Shown here piece after piece: positions 13,038-25,920 of a DNA stretch of 64,000 nt. This DNA comes from Ctena decussata. Its lineage: Eukaryota > Mollusca > Bivalvia > Lucinida > Lucinidae. Position 1 is the first letter of the stretch, and each line of letters opens with the position of its first letter. A program made the position numbers and the translations under genes. Under the pieces are notes generated by a model, which was given only the letters and a program-made list of their open reading frames with translations, was not told the DNA's origin and did no database searches. The stretch spans positions 15,859,001 through 15,923,000 of the forward strand of contig OZ022502.1 of assembly GCA_963989385.1 (NCBI GenBank), written 5' to 3'.

Positions 13038-13490
13038 AGGCTTGAGTAGCCGAAGCATCGAAGATGGCCCATGTTCCTTCTTTCGAATGTGTTCTGTGCT
13101 CTTGAATGAAACTCTTTTAGATTTCTATTTTACTTCAGTGCCACTGGTGTCGTGCCGTGCGGCGGACGTAAAACGTCTCCCCGTACGTCATCTACAGTGC
13201 AGATTATATATAATTTTTCCTTTGAGGTCAAGAAAATATTCTGAGAAATCAGAAAGTTTTAATTCGTTTAGATTTATAGTCTAGATTATTGCTTTTTTTT
13301 CCTTTTAGATCTTTTATGGAACTAATCAGTCTTTGAATTTACTGCCTTATCAAAATTAAGAAATTACATTATGCTTTCTCTGTTCATAACCAAATCATAT
13401 CGGGGTCACCGATGCGGTTTGAGTAGCCGAATTCTCGAAGTGTGGTCCATGTACCTTCCTTCGAATGTGTGCAGTGTTCTTGAAGGATTG
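13038..13490. repeat. Internal direct duplication with GAGTAGCCGAA motif
   Basis: Sequence around TTGAGTAGCCGAAGCATCGAAG (13042) recurs at about 13418, followed in both by CCATGT(T/A)CCTTC and TTCGAATGTGT. It lies inside the nested element. Confidence 0.6.
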
Positions 13491-13537
13491 GAATAGTATC
13501 TACTTTATCAACTGCCGACTGAATATCTATGTCAACC

Positions 13538-13715
13538 AAGCAGTAAATGGGTATTTTTTTTTCAAATCAGGGAAGGACAAGTCAGCGAAAGGAGAGAGAT
13601 GGGCTTCGCCTTTCATATGCTATGCCCAAGATACATTGACCCTAACCACCTACCCCCATCCCCCTCCTCTCCCAAGCCACCGCCCCTACGGTCATTAGGC
13701 TATAGGCAACCTTTA
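13538..13715 (+). repeat. SINE-like tail repeat (CAGTAAATGGGTA family)
   Basis: Shares CAGTAAATGGGTA, AATCAGGGAAGGA, GCCTTTCATATGCT and the terminal CCTTTACCTTTAC with 57850-58100. No tRNA-like head is seen here, so it looks 5'-truncated. Confidence 0.65.
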
Positions 13716-14484
13716 CCTTTACCCAATTTAGAGTTTGGATCCAGGTATACAAATTTAAATAAAAATCTAATCCTTCATGAGCACAGGACACTAAACAAAT
13801 TCTGGAGAAGGAGCATTGGCCATACTTCGAGGTTACGATTACTAGAGCCTCATCAATGACCCTGACATGATCCTTAACTTCCGTAACTAAAGGTAAAGAT
13901 CCGTATGAAACCGCATCAGTCTTCAACTTGGGATTGCGGAATGATGGGTTCAGTTACGGATAAGATACGGACTAGATACGGATGAGACACGGATTAGATA
14001 CGGATAGATGCAGATAAATGCGTTCCGTTACGGACTTTTACGGTTTACTCATCCGCGCCCGAATTTTGAACCTTTTCAAAATTTCGATGCGGACCCTGCG
14101 GACCTTGCGGATATGATACGGACAGCAACGGACTCTGCGGATGCGATACGGATCCATTACGGATTAAATGGATAGATACGAATAGATACGGACGGGTCAT
14201 CCGTAGCATCGACATAATCCGTATATGTGTGTGTGACTGGGGCATAATTCTAAACGTTCGTGCAGTATTACCAAAGAGATTCCTGTAAATCGTACTGAAT
14301 TCTAAACATTATTCGTGCGAGTCCAGCCGAATCCCACGAATATTCGTAACCCCATCGTACTTGTATCGTAACTGAATCGTAGAGCATCACGTTTTGGACC
14401 AGAAAATTTAAACTCGCCACGAATTCTAATATTTATCAATTCGCGGCGATTCGTGGGATTCGTGGTCTGTGTGCAATAGGGGCA

Positions 14485-16215
14485 TTACAACATGTTATCT
14501 GTCAGAAAAATATTGATGTCCCAAATATTTAATAATCAGTTTTGTTCATAAGGAACCGGGAATTGTTTCCTTGTTGCCCTTTTGCAGTTTTCTCCTATTG
14601 ATGATTTTTCTCCAAATAAGGAACAAGGAACTAGTTCCCGGTTCCCGGTTCCCATTACCGATGCCCAGTTCCCGATTATATTGTGCTTTCATTTCTTACT
14701 TACAAAGTTAAATTGATTGTAATAAAAGCATGATATATACTCGGAGACAACACCATCTTATGCCTCATATTATGTCATATTTAAAAAAATTAATTATTCA
14801 TTCAACTTGATTTAAACCGCATTTTGTTCAATAAGGAACCGGGAACTGGTTCCTTGTTGCCGATTTGCCGATTTCAAACAATGATGATGGATATACAAAT
14901 AAGGAACAAGGAACTAGTTCCCGGTTCCCGATTCTCAGTTCCCGATTAAATTTGTTTTCTTAGTTACAAAGAAGCTTTGATAAGAAGTGACTTTTCACAT
15001 TTACCCGATTGCAACATCATCACATTCCTTACAACATGTTATCTGTCAGAAAAATATTGATGTCCCAAATATTTAATAATCAGTTTTGTTCATAAGGAAC
15101 CGGGAATTGTTTCCTTGTTGCCCTTTTGCAGTTTTCTCCTATTGATGATTTTTCTCCAAATAAGGAACAAGGAATTAGTTCCCGGTTCCCATTACCGATG
15201 CCCAGTTCCCGATTATATTGTGCTTTCATTTCTTACTTACAAAGTTAAATTGATTGTAATAAAAGCATGATATATACTCGGAGGCAACACCATCTTATGC
15301 CTCATATTAAGTCATATTTAAAAAAATTAATTATTCATTCAACTTGATTTAAACCGCATTTTGTTCAATAAGGAACCGGGAACTGGTTCCTTGTTGCCGA
15401 TTTGCCGATTTCAAACAATGATGATGGATATACAAATAAGGAACAAGGAACTAGTTCCCGGTTCCCGATTCTCAGTTCCCGATTAGATTTGTTTTCTTAG
15501 TTACAAAGAAGCTTTGATAAGAAGTGACTTTTCACATTTACTCGATTGCAACATCATCACATTCCTTACAACATGTTATCTGTCAGAAAAATATTGATGT
15601 CCCAAATATTTAATAATCAGTTTTGTTCATAAGGAACCGGGAATTGTTTCCTTGTTGCCCTTTTGCAGTTTTCTCCTATTGATGATTTTTCTCCAAATAA
15701 GGAACAAGGAATTAGTTCCCGGTTCCCATTACCGATGCCCAGTTCCCGATTATATTGTGCTTTCATTTCTTACTTACAAAGTTAAATTGATTGTAATAAA
15801 AGCATGATATATACTCGGAGGCAACACCATCTTATGCCTCATATTAAGTCATATTTAAAAAAATTAATTATTCATTCAACTTGATTTAAACCGCATTTTG
15901 TTCAATAAGGAACCGGGAACTGGTTCCTTGTTGCCGATTTGCCGATTTCAAACAATGATGATGGATATACAAATAAGGAACAAGGAACTAGTTCCCGGTT
16001 CCCGATTCTCAGTTCCCGATTAGATTTGTTTTCTTAGTTACAAAGAAGCTTTGATAAGAAGTGACTTTTCACATTTACTCGATTGCAACATCATCACATT
16101 CCTTACAAGACGTTATATGGCAGAAAAATATTTAATGTCCCATGTATTTGATAATCAGTTTTATTTATAAGGAACCGGGAACTGTTTGCTTGTTGCCCTT
16201 TTGCAGTCCTCTCAT
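14485..16215. repeat. Satellite array, ~540-bp unit
   Basis: Units begin at ACAACATGTTATCTGTCAG: 14487, 15031, 15568 and a partial unit at 16105, giving periods of about 544, 537 and 537 bp. Each unit carries two hairpin-prone segments built on AAGGAACCGGGAACTGGTTCC and GGAACAAGGAACTAGTTCC. The units from 15031 and 15568 are nearly identical, indicating recent homogenisation. Confidence 0.9.
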
Positions 16216-16279
16216 ATTTCAATTGGAAAAGCTGAAAAAGTGCATTTTTCTGTTGCTCTTGTGCTCTGTGATATAGAAA

Positions 16280-17665
16280 CTCAGTCCTTGTCAACCCTTA
16301 TAAATACAAGAGGTCAAGGTCATTGTCGTCGTCAACCGTTGTCGTCCGTCGTCAACATTTTCTAAGGATTATCTTCAGAAACCACTGGGCCGATTGAAGC
16401 CAAATTTCATATGGAACCTTAACAGGATAAAGAAACAAAAGTTTATATATTTAGCCCAGGTCACACGACCAAGATGGCCGCCATACCCCTATATAGTACC
16501 ATATATATTACCTTGGTTTGACGTTGACCTATTTTATAGCAAGGTCAAATTTGGTCCCTTAGGCTTTTGAATGAGAAAAACTAAATCCGTGCATATTTCT
16601 GTTGCTATTGAGCTCCGTGATAGGAAATGCAGTCACTTTCAACCCCTATGAATACTAGAGGTCAAGATTATTGAGTGACCTTAGCCAAAGGCCATTTGTC
16701 TGTTGTGTGTCAATATTTACAAAGGAATTCCTCTCTGAAACTACTGGGCCAATTTCAAATAAATTTCACAAGCAGACTTCAGGATAAGCGGTAACGAAAG
16801 TTTATATATTTAGTCCAGGTCACATGACCAAGATGGCTGCTATGCCCATTTATGGCAAAATTCTTCTTCTCCGGAACCACTGGGCCGATTGCCTTAAAAC
16901 TTGGTATGTAGCATCTGAGGCTGTAGTAATACAAATTTTATATAAATGATAATCTTTGGTTGACCTTGACCTATTTTACCACAAGTTCAACTTTGGTCCT
17001 TTATGCTTTTGAATGGAAAAAGCTGAAAAAGTGCATTTTTGCTGCTATAATGCACTATGATATGGAAATGCAGTCAACTTCAACCCCTTAGAATTCTAGC
17101 GGCCAGGGTCATTTAGTGACCTTGGCCAAAGGTCACTTGTCCGTTGTGTGTCTACACGTTTAAATAACTTCTCTGAAACTACTGGGCCAATTTCACGTAA
17201 ATGTCATATGCAGCCTTCAGGCAAAGGGGGAGGGGGGAGAAAAAGTTTATATATTTGGTCCGGGTCACATGACCAAGATTGCCACCGTGCCCATATATGA
17301 TAAAATTAAAAAAAAAATCTTCTTCCCTAGATCCACAGGGCCTGTTGCTTTGAGACTTGGTTTATAACATCTTGGACTCTAGTGCTACAAAATGTATAAA
17401 ATGATAACCTTGGAATGACCTTGGCCTACTTTACGGCAAGGTCAATTTTTTTCTGTAAGGCTTTTGAATGGGAAAAGCTGAAAAAGTACATTTTTCATTT
17501 GCTATGAGACTCTATGATATGGAAATGCCGTCCACAAGCATACAATCTCTGATGCATTTGATATTAGACCATATTGTACAATTCGCCTTAGAGTAACTTA
17601 CCCTAGAGTGCTGAGGCTGAATGGACTCAGGTGAGCTACAGGTCCAATTGTCCTCTTGCTTTGTT
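16280..17665 (+). repeat. Internal degenerate tandem units of element A
   Basis: About three units, each with a series of CCACTGGGCCGATTG, GACCTATTTTA, GGCTTTTGAATG, GATATGGAAATGCAGTC and GGTCACATGACCAAGATGGC. The same unit makes up 23877-25920. Confidence 0.8.
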
Positions 17666-18206
17666 TTTGTAATTAAAATAAAAATATAATTAAAAACAGA
17701 TATTGATGCTGTTATTGTTGTAGCTGAATTTCCATCTGTATGGGAAAGAGCTGCTCATTCGGTTTACTGTGCGTGTCTTTCGTAAACTTATGTCAATTTC
17801 TGTGTGTATGTGCTTCTTTCGCTATTGGTTTTGAGAGCGGAATGTGGGATCTAATTGTATTGATTCCTGAGCATTGCCTATCTTTTTTGTCAGTTAGGTG
17901 GGGTAAGGTGGGGATTAGTATTTTATAGCTATTATTGAGCGGATTAACGGCCGACTTTTTTCTTTCAGAAACGGGGTCACTTTTTGGTTTAAACATATTT
18001 ATTTAGCTTATTCTGTTAACATATATATATGCATACATACATAAACAAGTAAGATATCAGTACAAGCTATGGGATTAGAACGAAAGCAATATGCTTATCA
18101 TGTTCTTCTCCCTAATCATTATCCTAAAAAGATTAGTGATCCCCCTACCCCGTCATAATATTATTACTCTGCGGTCACAACATTATAGTATAATAACCCC
18201 CTCCCC
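17666..18206. other. No recognisable feature
   Basis: AT-rich sequence with no supported gene. Confidence 0.4.

Positions 18207-18249
<43 letters not shown>
18207..18249. repeat. (CA)n microsatellite
   Basis: About 20 CA dinucleotides. A plus-strand frame of 144 codons running through it is not credible coding sequence. Confidence 0.95.
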
Positions 18250-18357
18250 CCTTCTCCTTCCTACGCAAAATTAAATTACTCCTTAAATAAAGTTACCCTG
18301 GTCATAATATTATTACTCCTCTACGCGAAATTAAATGACGATACGCGAAGAAGTTGC

Positions 18358-19668
18358 TTATACACGCCTACCAATCGCTCTCATGCGAAACCGTGGTTCA
18401 GAACGCCAATCCATGAGAGGAGTTTTCGGTTTTGCATTAGGGGAGCCAAAAAGGTAAACAAATTTGACATCGGTACGATGTTTGAGTTATTTATTATCTC
18501 TGAAAACTATTTATGCAAAATATGAGAATGCTATTTTATCGCATATAGATTGCTTCTTCCACATATTAAAGGATTAGGCATATGGCCTTGCATTTTTCGA
18601 GATATTCATTTAGTACAGCAAAGCATGTGTTCAAAGTCAATCTCGGCGATATATACATGTAGGGAAAAGTCACATTCTGTTGCTTGATTTTAAGTTTCTG
18701 ACCTTGTCAGTCGTAAAAAGTGAACAGAACTATTGTACGCGTAAATCCAAACGTTGAAAGTAAGCTCTCCGTGTTGGACAGATTAGCCTATAGAAAATAT
18801 ACGCAAAAACTTGGCATCGTCAGCCCGGTTCCGCATGAGATAATAGAAAATATAAGGACTCTTTCTGAAAAACAAAAACAGTTTCTGGACAATAATTGAA
18901 TCAAAACTAACATGAACTCTGTGATAAATTCTTATTTTATACATTGCAGATGATTACTTTTAGGCTGTTTTTATTCCCCGTTTGACTTTTCTAGGCCTTT
19001 TGCAAACCCTCTTTCAAACCCTCTTGCATGCCTCCAAAACAGACAAACGGGAATTAAAACAGCCAAAAGGTCATCTGCAATGTATAAAATAATGATATAC
19101 CACAGAGTTCATGTTAGTTTTAATCTAATTATTGTTCAGAAGCTGTTTTGTGTTTGATGGAAATTCCTTAAATTTTCATACATCTCATGCGGAACCGGAC
19201 TGACGACGCCACGTTTTTGCGTATATTTTCAAAAATCTTATCTGTCCAACGCAAAAAGCTTGCTTTAAACGTTTGGATTCACGCATACAGTAGTTCTGTT
19301 CACTTCTTTGCGACTGACAAGGTCAGAGACTCAAAATCAAGCAAGAGAATGAGACTTTTCTCTACATGTATATATCGCCGAGATTGATCTTGAATACATG
19401 TTCCGCCGTACTAAATGCATATCTGGATAAATGCAAAACCATGTGCCTAATCCTTTCGTGTGCCAAAGAAACAATCTATATGCGACAAAATAGTATTCTT
19501 ATATTTTGCATAAATAGTCTCAGAGAAGTAAATACCTCAAACCTTGTGCCGATGTCAAATTAGTTAACGATTTTGGCTCCCCTAATGCAAAACCGGAAAC
19601 TCCTCTCATGGATTGGCGTTCTGAACCGCGGTTTCGCATGAGAGCGATTGGTAGGCGTGTTATAGATG
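18358..19668. mobile_element. Large inverted-repeat (foldback) element, ~1.3 kb
   Basis: The left arm starts CACGCCTACCAATCGCTCTC and the right arm ends in its reverse complement. Inner segments continue to mirror: CCAATCCATGAGAGGAGTTT with its inverse near 19600, TCTACATGTATATATCGCCG (19359) with its inverse near 18645, and TTTATACATTGCAGATGA (18934) with TCATCTGCAATGTATAAA (19070). The centre is near 19015. Arms are about 640 bp with substitutions. TA-rich flanks, no coding capacity. Confidence 0.85.
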
Positions 19669-20149
19669 GGTCTAAATGTATTTTCGGTATACTTTAAAAT
19701 TTCCTTTGAAAGGTGTTGCTCTGAATTCCCTATAAATAGCTCTTTCTTCATGTTTCAGCAGATAGACTTTGATTTTTTTGGTGTTTTTATTACTGAATGT
19801 ATTGAAAATAAGCACAGTTTTATAGAGATACTTTTCCCCAATCCCCGTGCCTTAGCAACCTACTTCGCGTACATGTATGCGTGCACTTTTAATATATACA
19901 TTCATATGTGAGGTGGAATGCCCAGGCTCAGGGGAGGGGAAAGTGTATAGCTGGAAAACTGAAAAATTGGTGGGGTAATTAGACCCACTGCATCTAAGAA
20001 TAAGGCTAGCATACTATTCATTTATAAATTATTGCATGATATGAGCAGCTGTAGTATTTACTTCTTTTTAAGCATATTAACAAAATAAATTCAGTAAAGA
20101 AAACTCGAAAAATATATTTGGAAGACTGAAAATGTCATGTACGCCTCTT

Positions 20150-20818
20150 CACAGTATCCGAACGCACTGTACCCTCTCTTCCGGTTTTCATAGCGTTGAA
20201 TCGAGAGTACAAAATTCGCTTATAACCAGTAGCCGGAAATTATCATGTTTTGAGTTTTTATCCGGAATCTACTGCGTCATTTATAGTTATTCAGCTTCGA
20301 AAATGTAAAGAGGTAAGTTTAATATAATTTTCTCTTCGGTCTTTTACTTTATTGCCCTGTACAATGAAAAACTCCTTGCCGTCGCAGATTTTTTTCCGAA
20401 CAGCTTAATTTAACACCAGATTGTGTCGTGCAAAGCTTAGCTATCATTCTTTTATCAAAACTAACAAACTGTAGATTGATAACGCCTTCCGTTTATTTTA
20501 AAGATTTTTTATAAAACATGTAAGAAAATGCTCAAAATGGTTTAAGAACCATGCCAAGGGCGAATTGAATACTGTACCAATTACTACCCACCCATACACG
20601 ACATTGTACAGGGTAATAAAGTAAAAGACCGAAGAGCAAATTATATTAAACTTACCTCTTTACATTTTCGAAGCTGAATAGCTATAAATGACGCAGCAGA
20701 TTCCGGATAAAATCTCAAAACATAATGATTTCCGACTACTGGTTATAAGCGAATGTTTGTACTCTTGATTCAACGCTATGAAAACCGGAAGAGATTGTAC
20801 ATGTATTTCGGATACTGT
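20150..20818. mobile_element. Inverted-repeat element, ~670 bp
   Basis: Left-arm segments (CCGGTTTTCATAGCGTTGAA, TTCGAAAATGTAAAGAGGTA, GGTCTTTTACTTTATTGCCC) each recur inverted in the right arm, mirroring around about 20490. Arms are roughly 240 bp, separated by a unique centre. Confidence 0.85.
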
Positions 20819-21329
20819 GCTCTTGAGAAAAGCAGTTAAAGTAAGTGTGCAGACGTGCTAGTTTTTCAAAATCAACAGCAAAAGCTCTTTATAGTGCATA
20901 CGTCTACCTGTTAATGCTAAAATCTTATATCACATTAACAACATAAAGGCATTGTCATTTATCTTAATTTGTGACATTGACTTTATCTTTTGAGGTGGGG
21001 ACCTTTATCTTGCGCGAGATACATTGTCTATATGTGGCTAACATTTGTTTCCAGTTCTTTTAAAGTCTACCCACAAATGGCAAAGTTAAGGTCAGACACC
21101 GCATTCTGTTTGCCAGAGTCCAGAGTCATATAGCAGGACACCATACTCTTTGAATGATCTCTGTGATCTTGACCTTTGAGTTAGGTACCTAGGACTTGCG
21201 CGCGACATATCGTCTTGACATTGGTGGCAAGTTACCCTGATATTTCAAAATCCATCATCAAACAAGAGAGTTGTAATAGACCGGACACAACACTCCGTAC
21301 GCCATATGCATATATGAAAACACAATTGC

Positions 21330-21535
21330 TTCATGGGGAGTCATAATATTATGACCGGGGTGCGAAGTCACTATTCTTTAAAGAAAAATGACCGCGGGTC
21401 ACTATCTTATACGTGTCATCAGGGGGTCATTATTTTTTAAAGAGACTCAGTATTTTTTAGAAAACGGTCACCTTTTCTGAAGAATAATGACCGGGGGGTC
21501 GTTATTGTATGTGGGTCACTTTACTTCGTTACACC
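21330..21535. repeat. AATGACCGGGGGGTCATTATT-type motif cluster
   Basis: Repeated, partly palindromic variants of AATGACC(GC)GGGTCA joined to ATTCTTTAAAGAA-like spacers. Possibly a short motif-filled element; ends not resolved. Confidence 0.55.
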
Positions 21536-21837
21536 GGTAGCATTATTTACATGCTAGAAGAATGATTGAAAGAATTTGGAGTAAATGAATACTGTCTTTT
21601 TTAGGCTTTTTGTGTAAGCATTAAAATAGCTCATCTCTAACAGTGATTTTAGCTCACCCGAGCCGAAGGCTCAAAGGTGAGCTTATAGTACATGTATAGG
21701 CAGGCCTCCGTCGTCCGTTGCCCGTCGTTTGTCGTCGTCCACACTCTTTAAACATCTTCTCCTCTGACACTACTGGGCCAATTGAAGCCGAATTTTAAAT
21801 GGAGCCTTAACATGTTGGGGAACGGAAAATTTATATA

Positions 21838-23874
21838 CTGAACAAAAGTGAAAACGCTACAAGTAATTTGTCTTCAAACTTTCTGTTTTGCGGAACCAGA
21901 AACAGTACATGAATAAGAGCGCATTTTAAAGTTAAATGTATGTGTAAGGTCATGACACCAGCGGATAGCTGTAAAAGCCGTTCCAGATGAAACGAACACA
22001 TTTTGAAATGAACAGGGGTCCGATTTTCTGCTGTGCAAATACAAAACAGTCGACCAGGTACTTTAAACTTGATTTAGAAAAAGGACTTCATGATACAATT
22101 GTCCTTATTTTATCTTAAGGCCCTGTCACACTACAACGTTTCAGACAACGTATGCCAACGTATGAAAAATTTATCCAATACGCTGGCATACGCTGGCGAT
22201 AAATTAAAACATCAAACAGCAGCCAGTTTTGGAACGCACACATAGCGTATTGAAACGTATAAATAACTTATTCACAACTTATCCCTAGCGTAAACATAAC
22301 TTATACAAGCGTATAACAGCGTGTTCCCAGCGTATCTGTAGCGTTATCGTCTTATGCCGAACGCATGCACAACGTTAGTCTAACTTACGCCGACCTTATG
22401 TATAGCGTGTTGGAGCGTGCTTCGACGATCAGATGTAAAGCGACGGCTCTCTACAACTCTTTTTATTGTAGTGGACGTTGATCGATGGACATGCCTAAAG
22501 AACGAAAATTAGAGAACTTTGCAGGTAGTAGCTGACCACCTGCATGACCCAATCATCACCCGACTGCCGTGCCTACGATGGTAGCCAACCTCCCTCTCGC
22601 GCAGACTCCAATGCCTCTTTAGTGGTATTCGTGGCGGCATCTGCAGCAGCTGTGGTGGCATCTGAAGTATTAACCCCCTCTCAAGCCCCAAAACGACAAG
22701 CAGAAGCGGTCCAAGAAGATTCCTTATTTAAAAGTGATGAATTGCTGATCTGTATCCAATATATATAGCTGAAGCCCTGGTCGCTGGCGGATATGTTACC
22801 TAAATACGCTCAGTGCGTTCGTGATACGTTGAATACGTTCTAAGGTCGTCAGGCATATGTTGGATACGTTCGGGATACGCTCGGTATAAGTTACAGGTAC
22901 GTTACCTATAAGTTAGAAAAAAGTTACGCGTACGCTCCACAATGACCCTGCTGGCTGCCGACGTATGTCAACGTATGATTAACTTATAAGTTGCGTGCAT
23001 GAACGTACGCATAACTTACCTGTTGCGTACACCAAACTTATGACTAACTTATAAACAATACGTCGGCGTACGTTGAAAATTTTATGCATGCACAAAATTT
23101 TGGGCCGCATTCGACGTACAACAACTTATACCAACGTATTTGAGCGTACTCGTAACTTGTTCATAACGTACCCCTAACTTATTCAACGTACACCAGCGTG
23201 TTTACTAAATTTCTCATACGTCGGCATACGCTGATGCTATACGTCACTGTGTGACAGCCACATTAGGTAAACAGCCAGTGTACCAAACATATCTCAAAAG
23301 AAAGTACACATCAATATGTGTTTTCATGTCTTTGAAAACTAGTGCTGAAATAACGCGATTTCTTCGAAAACACAATAAGAATCCGGAAACAATGGAAATT
23401 CCTATAAGAAATTAATTTGTGGTTTCCTCACATATTGTCACAATTTTACTTGAAATTAACGATAGGTAAAGTGTAGGATTTACTACACTGTAAGAACGAG
23501 GAAAAATTTTGCTCTGAAAATTGATAAACCAAAGAAACATCGAAAACTGAAAGTTGCTATAGTTTTAATAATTTTGAATTTTGAAAAATAAGGCTTCAAT
23601 TTCCTAGTTTTTCAAAATAACAATTATGAGTCATTTGTTGCTTGTTTCATCTCTCTGCATGTAACGCTTCAGATCAGCAAAGAAATATGCATTTGGTGTA
23701 TTACAAATATGCTAAAACTGAATAAAGTAAGATAACTCTGTTATGAAGAGTGTCAGATTCAGAATTTTATAGACATTATCTTGCTGAATGTCTTGCACAA
23801 CTTAAACGTTTATATACAGACAAAAAAGTATCATTGTGTCTGTTACAAATTGTCTCCTTTTGAAGCGTTTTCAC
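21838..23874. mobile_element. TA-flanked TIR element inserted in element B
   Basis: Near-terminal GTGAAAACGCTACAAGTAATTT is inverted at the right (AGCGTTTTCAC preceded by AAATTGT). Flanking TA on both sides, with the uninterrupted target sequence visible in element A, supports a 2-bp TA duplication as in Tc1/mariner-like elements. The interior holds another element (22118-23262). No transposase recognised. Confidence 0.7.
22118..23262. mobile_element. TTA-flanked TIR element 3 (ACGTATG-motif type)
   Basis: The left end AGGCCCTGTCACACTACAACG is mirrored by ...GTGTGACAGCCACA at the right, with TTA at 22115-22117 and 23263-23265. The interior is filled with ACGTATG, AACTTAT and GCGTA variants in both orientations. 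A second copy occurs at 39811-41335. The minus and plus frames at 22509-22768 have no recognisable domain. Confidence 0.8.
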
Positions 23875-23876
23875 TA

Positions 23877-25920
23877 TTTGGTCCAGGTCACATGACCATG
23901 ATGGCCGTCATGCTCATATATGGTAAAAACCTTAGTAAATATTCTTCTCCAGAACCACTGGGCCGATTGTCTCGAAACTTTGTATGTTGCATCTGGAAAC
24001 ATAGTACAATAAAGTTTATATAAATGTTAACCCTGGATTGACCTTGACCTATTAATAGCAAGGTCGAATTTTGTCGCTTTGGCTTTTGACTGGAAAGATC
24101 TGAAAAGTGCATTTTTGTGTTGCTGTTGTGTTCTGTGGTATGGAAATGCAGCCAACTTCAATCCTTATGAATTCTAGAGGTCAGTGTCATTTAGTGACCT
24201 TGGCCAAAGATCACTCCTCCATCCTCTGTCAACATTTTCAAAGTTCTTCTCCGCTGAAACTACTGGGCCAGTTTCCAATAAATTTCATGTACAACCTTCA
24301 GGCAAAGGGAGAATGATACTTTATTCATTTGGTTTAGGTCACATGACCAAGATGGCTGACATGCCCATATATGGTATAAACCTTAAAAAAATCTTGTTTT
24401 GAAGAACCACTGATTGTCTCAAAACTTTGTATGTAGCGTCTGGGAACATAGTTCTACAAAGTTTATATAAATATTGACCCTGGATTGACCTTGGCCTATT
24501 TCATGGCAAAGTCAAATTTGGCCTTTTAGGCTGTTGACTGGAGAGATGTGAAGAAAAGGCATTTTTCTGTTGCTAATATGCTCTGTGATATGGAAATGCA
24601 GTCAACTTTAACCCTTACGAATTTTAGAGGTCAGGGTCATTAAGTGACCTTGGCCAAAGGTCACTCATCCATCCATTGTCAACATTTTCAAAGGACTTAT
24701 CCTCTGAAACTACTGGTCCAATTTCAAATAAATTTCATGTGCAATCTTCAGGCGAAGGGGGAAAGAATATTTACAATGTATATATTTGGTTCAGGACCAA
24801 GATGGCCGCTATGCCCATATATGTAAAAAAAACTTAAATATCTTTTTCAGAACCACTTGACAGATTGCCTTGAACCTGGTATTAAGCATCTTGGAACAAG
24901 GTACTACGAAGTTTTTTTTAAATATTGAACCTGGGTTGACCTTCACCTATTTTATGGCAAAGTCAAATTTGGTTCCTTTGGCTTTTGACTGGGAAAATCT
25001 GAAACAGTGAATTTTTTTGTTGCTATTGTGCTCTGTGATATGGAAATGCAGTCAACTTCAACCCCTATGAATTCTAAAGGTCAAGGTCATTTAGTGTCTT
25101 CACGGGTCAAAGATTACTCGTCCATTGTCTGTCAACATTTTCAAAGGACTTCTCCGCTGAAACTACTGGGCCAGTTTCAATTAAATTTCATATGCAGCCT
25201 TTAGGCAAAGCTGGAAAGAAACTTTATATATTTGGTCAATGTCACATGGCAAAGATGGCCTCCATACTCATATATGGTAAAAATCTAATAAAAAATCGTC
25301 TTCACCAGAACATTCTGGGCGATTGCCTTGAAATTTGGAATGTTGCATTTGAGACTCAAGTACTACAAAGTACATATAAATGATGTTCAGGATTGACCAT
25401 CAAATAATTTATGGCAAGGTCAGCTTTGGTCCCTTAGGCTTTGAATGGGAAAAGCTGAAAAGGTGCATTTTTCTGTTGAAATGTGCTCTGTGTTATGGAA
25501 ATGCAGTCAATTTCAACCCTATGAATTCAAGAGGTCAAGGTCATTTAGTAACCTTGGTCTAAGGTTACTTGGGTTGAATTTTGTACGTTTTTTTTCCCGG
25601 AAACTTCAAGGGTAATGACAATTACCTGATCAAACTTGCTGATAACCAGGACAGGCACAGACTCTCTCGGATGAGTTGGGACTTTGGCTATATTGTGCAT
25701 ATTGCCTTGGAGTTACTTGCCCTTGACTGCTGAAATACATGTAGCCCATATTTTACCCTTTCCCGTGCATAGCAACTTAAATTTTTACCGAAACTTCATC
25801 AAACTTGCTGATAACTAGGACGAATCTCAGACCCATTCCAAAATTTGTACAGATTGTACAATTTGCCCTAGAGTTACTTATCCTTTAGTGCTGAGGATGA
25901 CTGGACTCAGGTGAGCTACA
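23877..25920 (+). repeat. Degenerate ~400-bp tandem units of element B
   Basis: About five units with the recurrent order GACCAAGATGGCC, CCACTGGGCCGATTG, TTGACCTTGACCTATT, CTCTGTGATATGGAAATGC, GGTCA...TTTAGTGACC, CTGAAACTACTGGGCC. Multiple short frames here are repeat translations. Confidence 0.85.

Larger units (their letters stand above)
11984..14244. mobile_element. Nested TIR element 2 (TCCGTA-motif type)
   Basis: The left end GCCCCAGTCACACACACAC is inverted at the right as GTGTGTGTGACTGGGGC, with flanking TAA on both sides (11981-11983 and 14245-14247). It lies wholly inside the element at 11307-14484. The interior near both ends is saturated with TCCGTA/GCGGATA variants, mirrored. A second internal copy of the terminus begins near 12275, suggesting a further nested or rearranged copy. 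No transposase seen. Confidence 0.8.
11307..14484. mobile_element. TTA-flanked TIR element 1 (CGAAT-motif type)
   Basis: The left terminus TACCCCTATTCCACACAGAC is inverted at the right end as GTCTGTGTGCAATAGGGGCA. The element is flanked by direct TTA repeats (11304-11306 and 14485-14487). Neighbouring satellite units at about 15028 and 15565 read TTCCTTACAACATG, which are natural empty sites with a single TTA. Both ends are filled with degenerate CGAAT/TCGTA copies, mirrored between the ends. A 3-bp TTA duplication is typical of PIF/Harbinger elements. No transposase frame seen, so it is non-autonomous. Confidence 0.85.
9899..17665 (+). mobile_element. Tandem-repeat element A, heavily interrupted
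   Basis: The left end (about 9899-10015) carries CCGTCGTCCGTCGGCGTCGT and a CAGAAACCACTGGGCCGAT motif. The right end (about 17620-17665) reads GGACTCAGGTGAGCTACAGG. Between them, from about 16280, lie degenerate units of roughly 400 bp containing GACCAAGATGGCC, ACTGGGCC and GAAATGCAGTC motifs. A related element with the same right end lies at 21651-25945. The satellite and TTA-flanked element between 10020 and 16215 look like secondary expansion and insertion. No intact protein frame. Confidence 0.65.

Noticed and set aside
18091..18525. 144-codon plus frame
   Set aside because: Made of a (CA)n tract and the arm of an inverted-repeat element.
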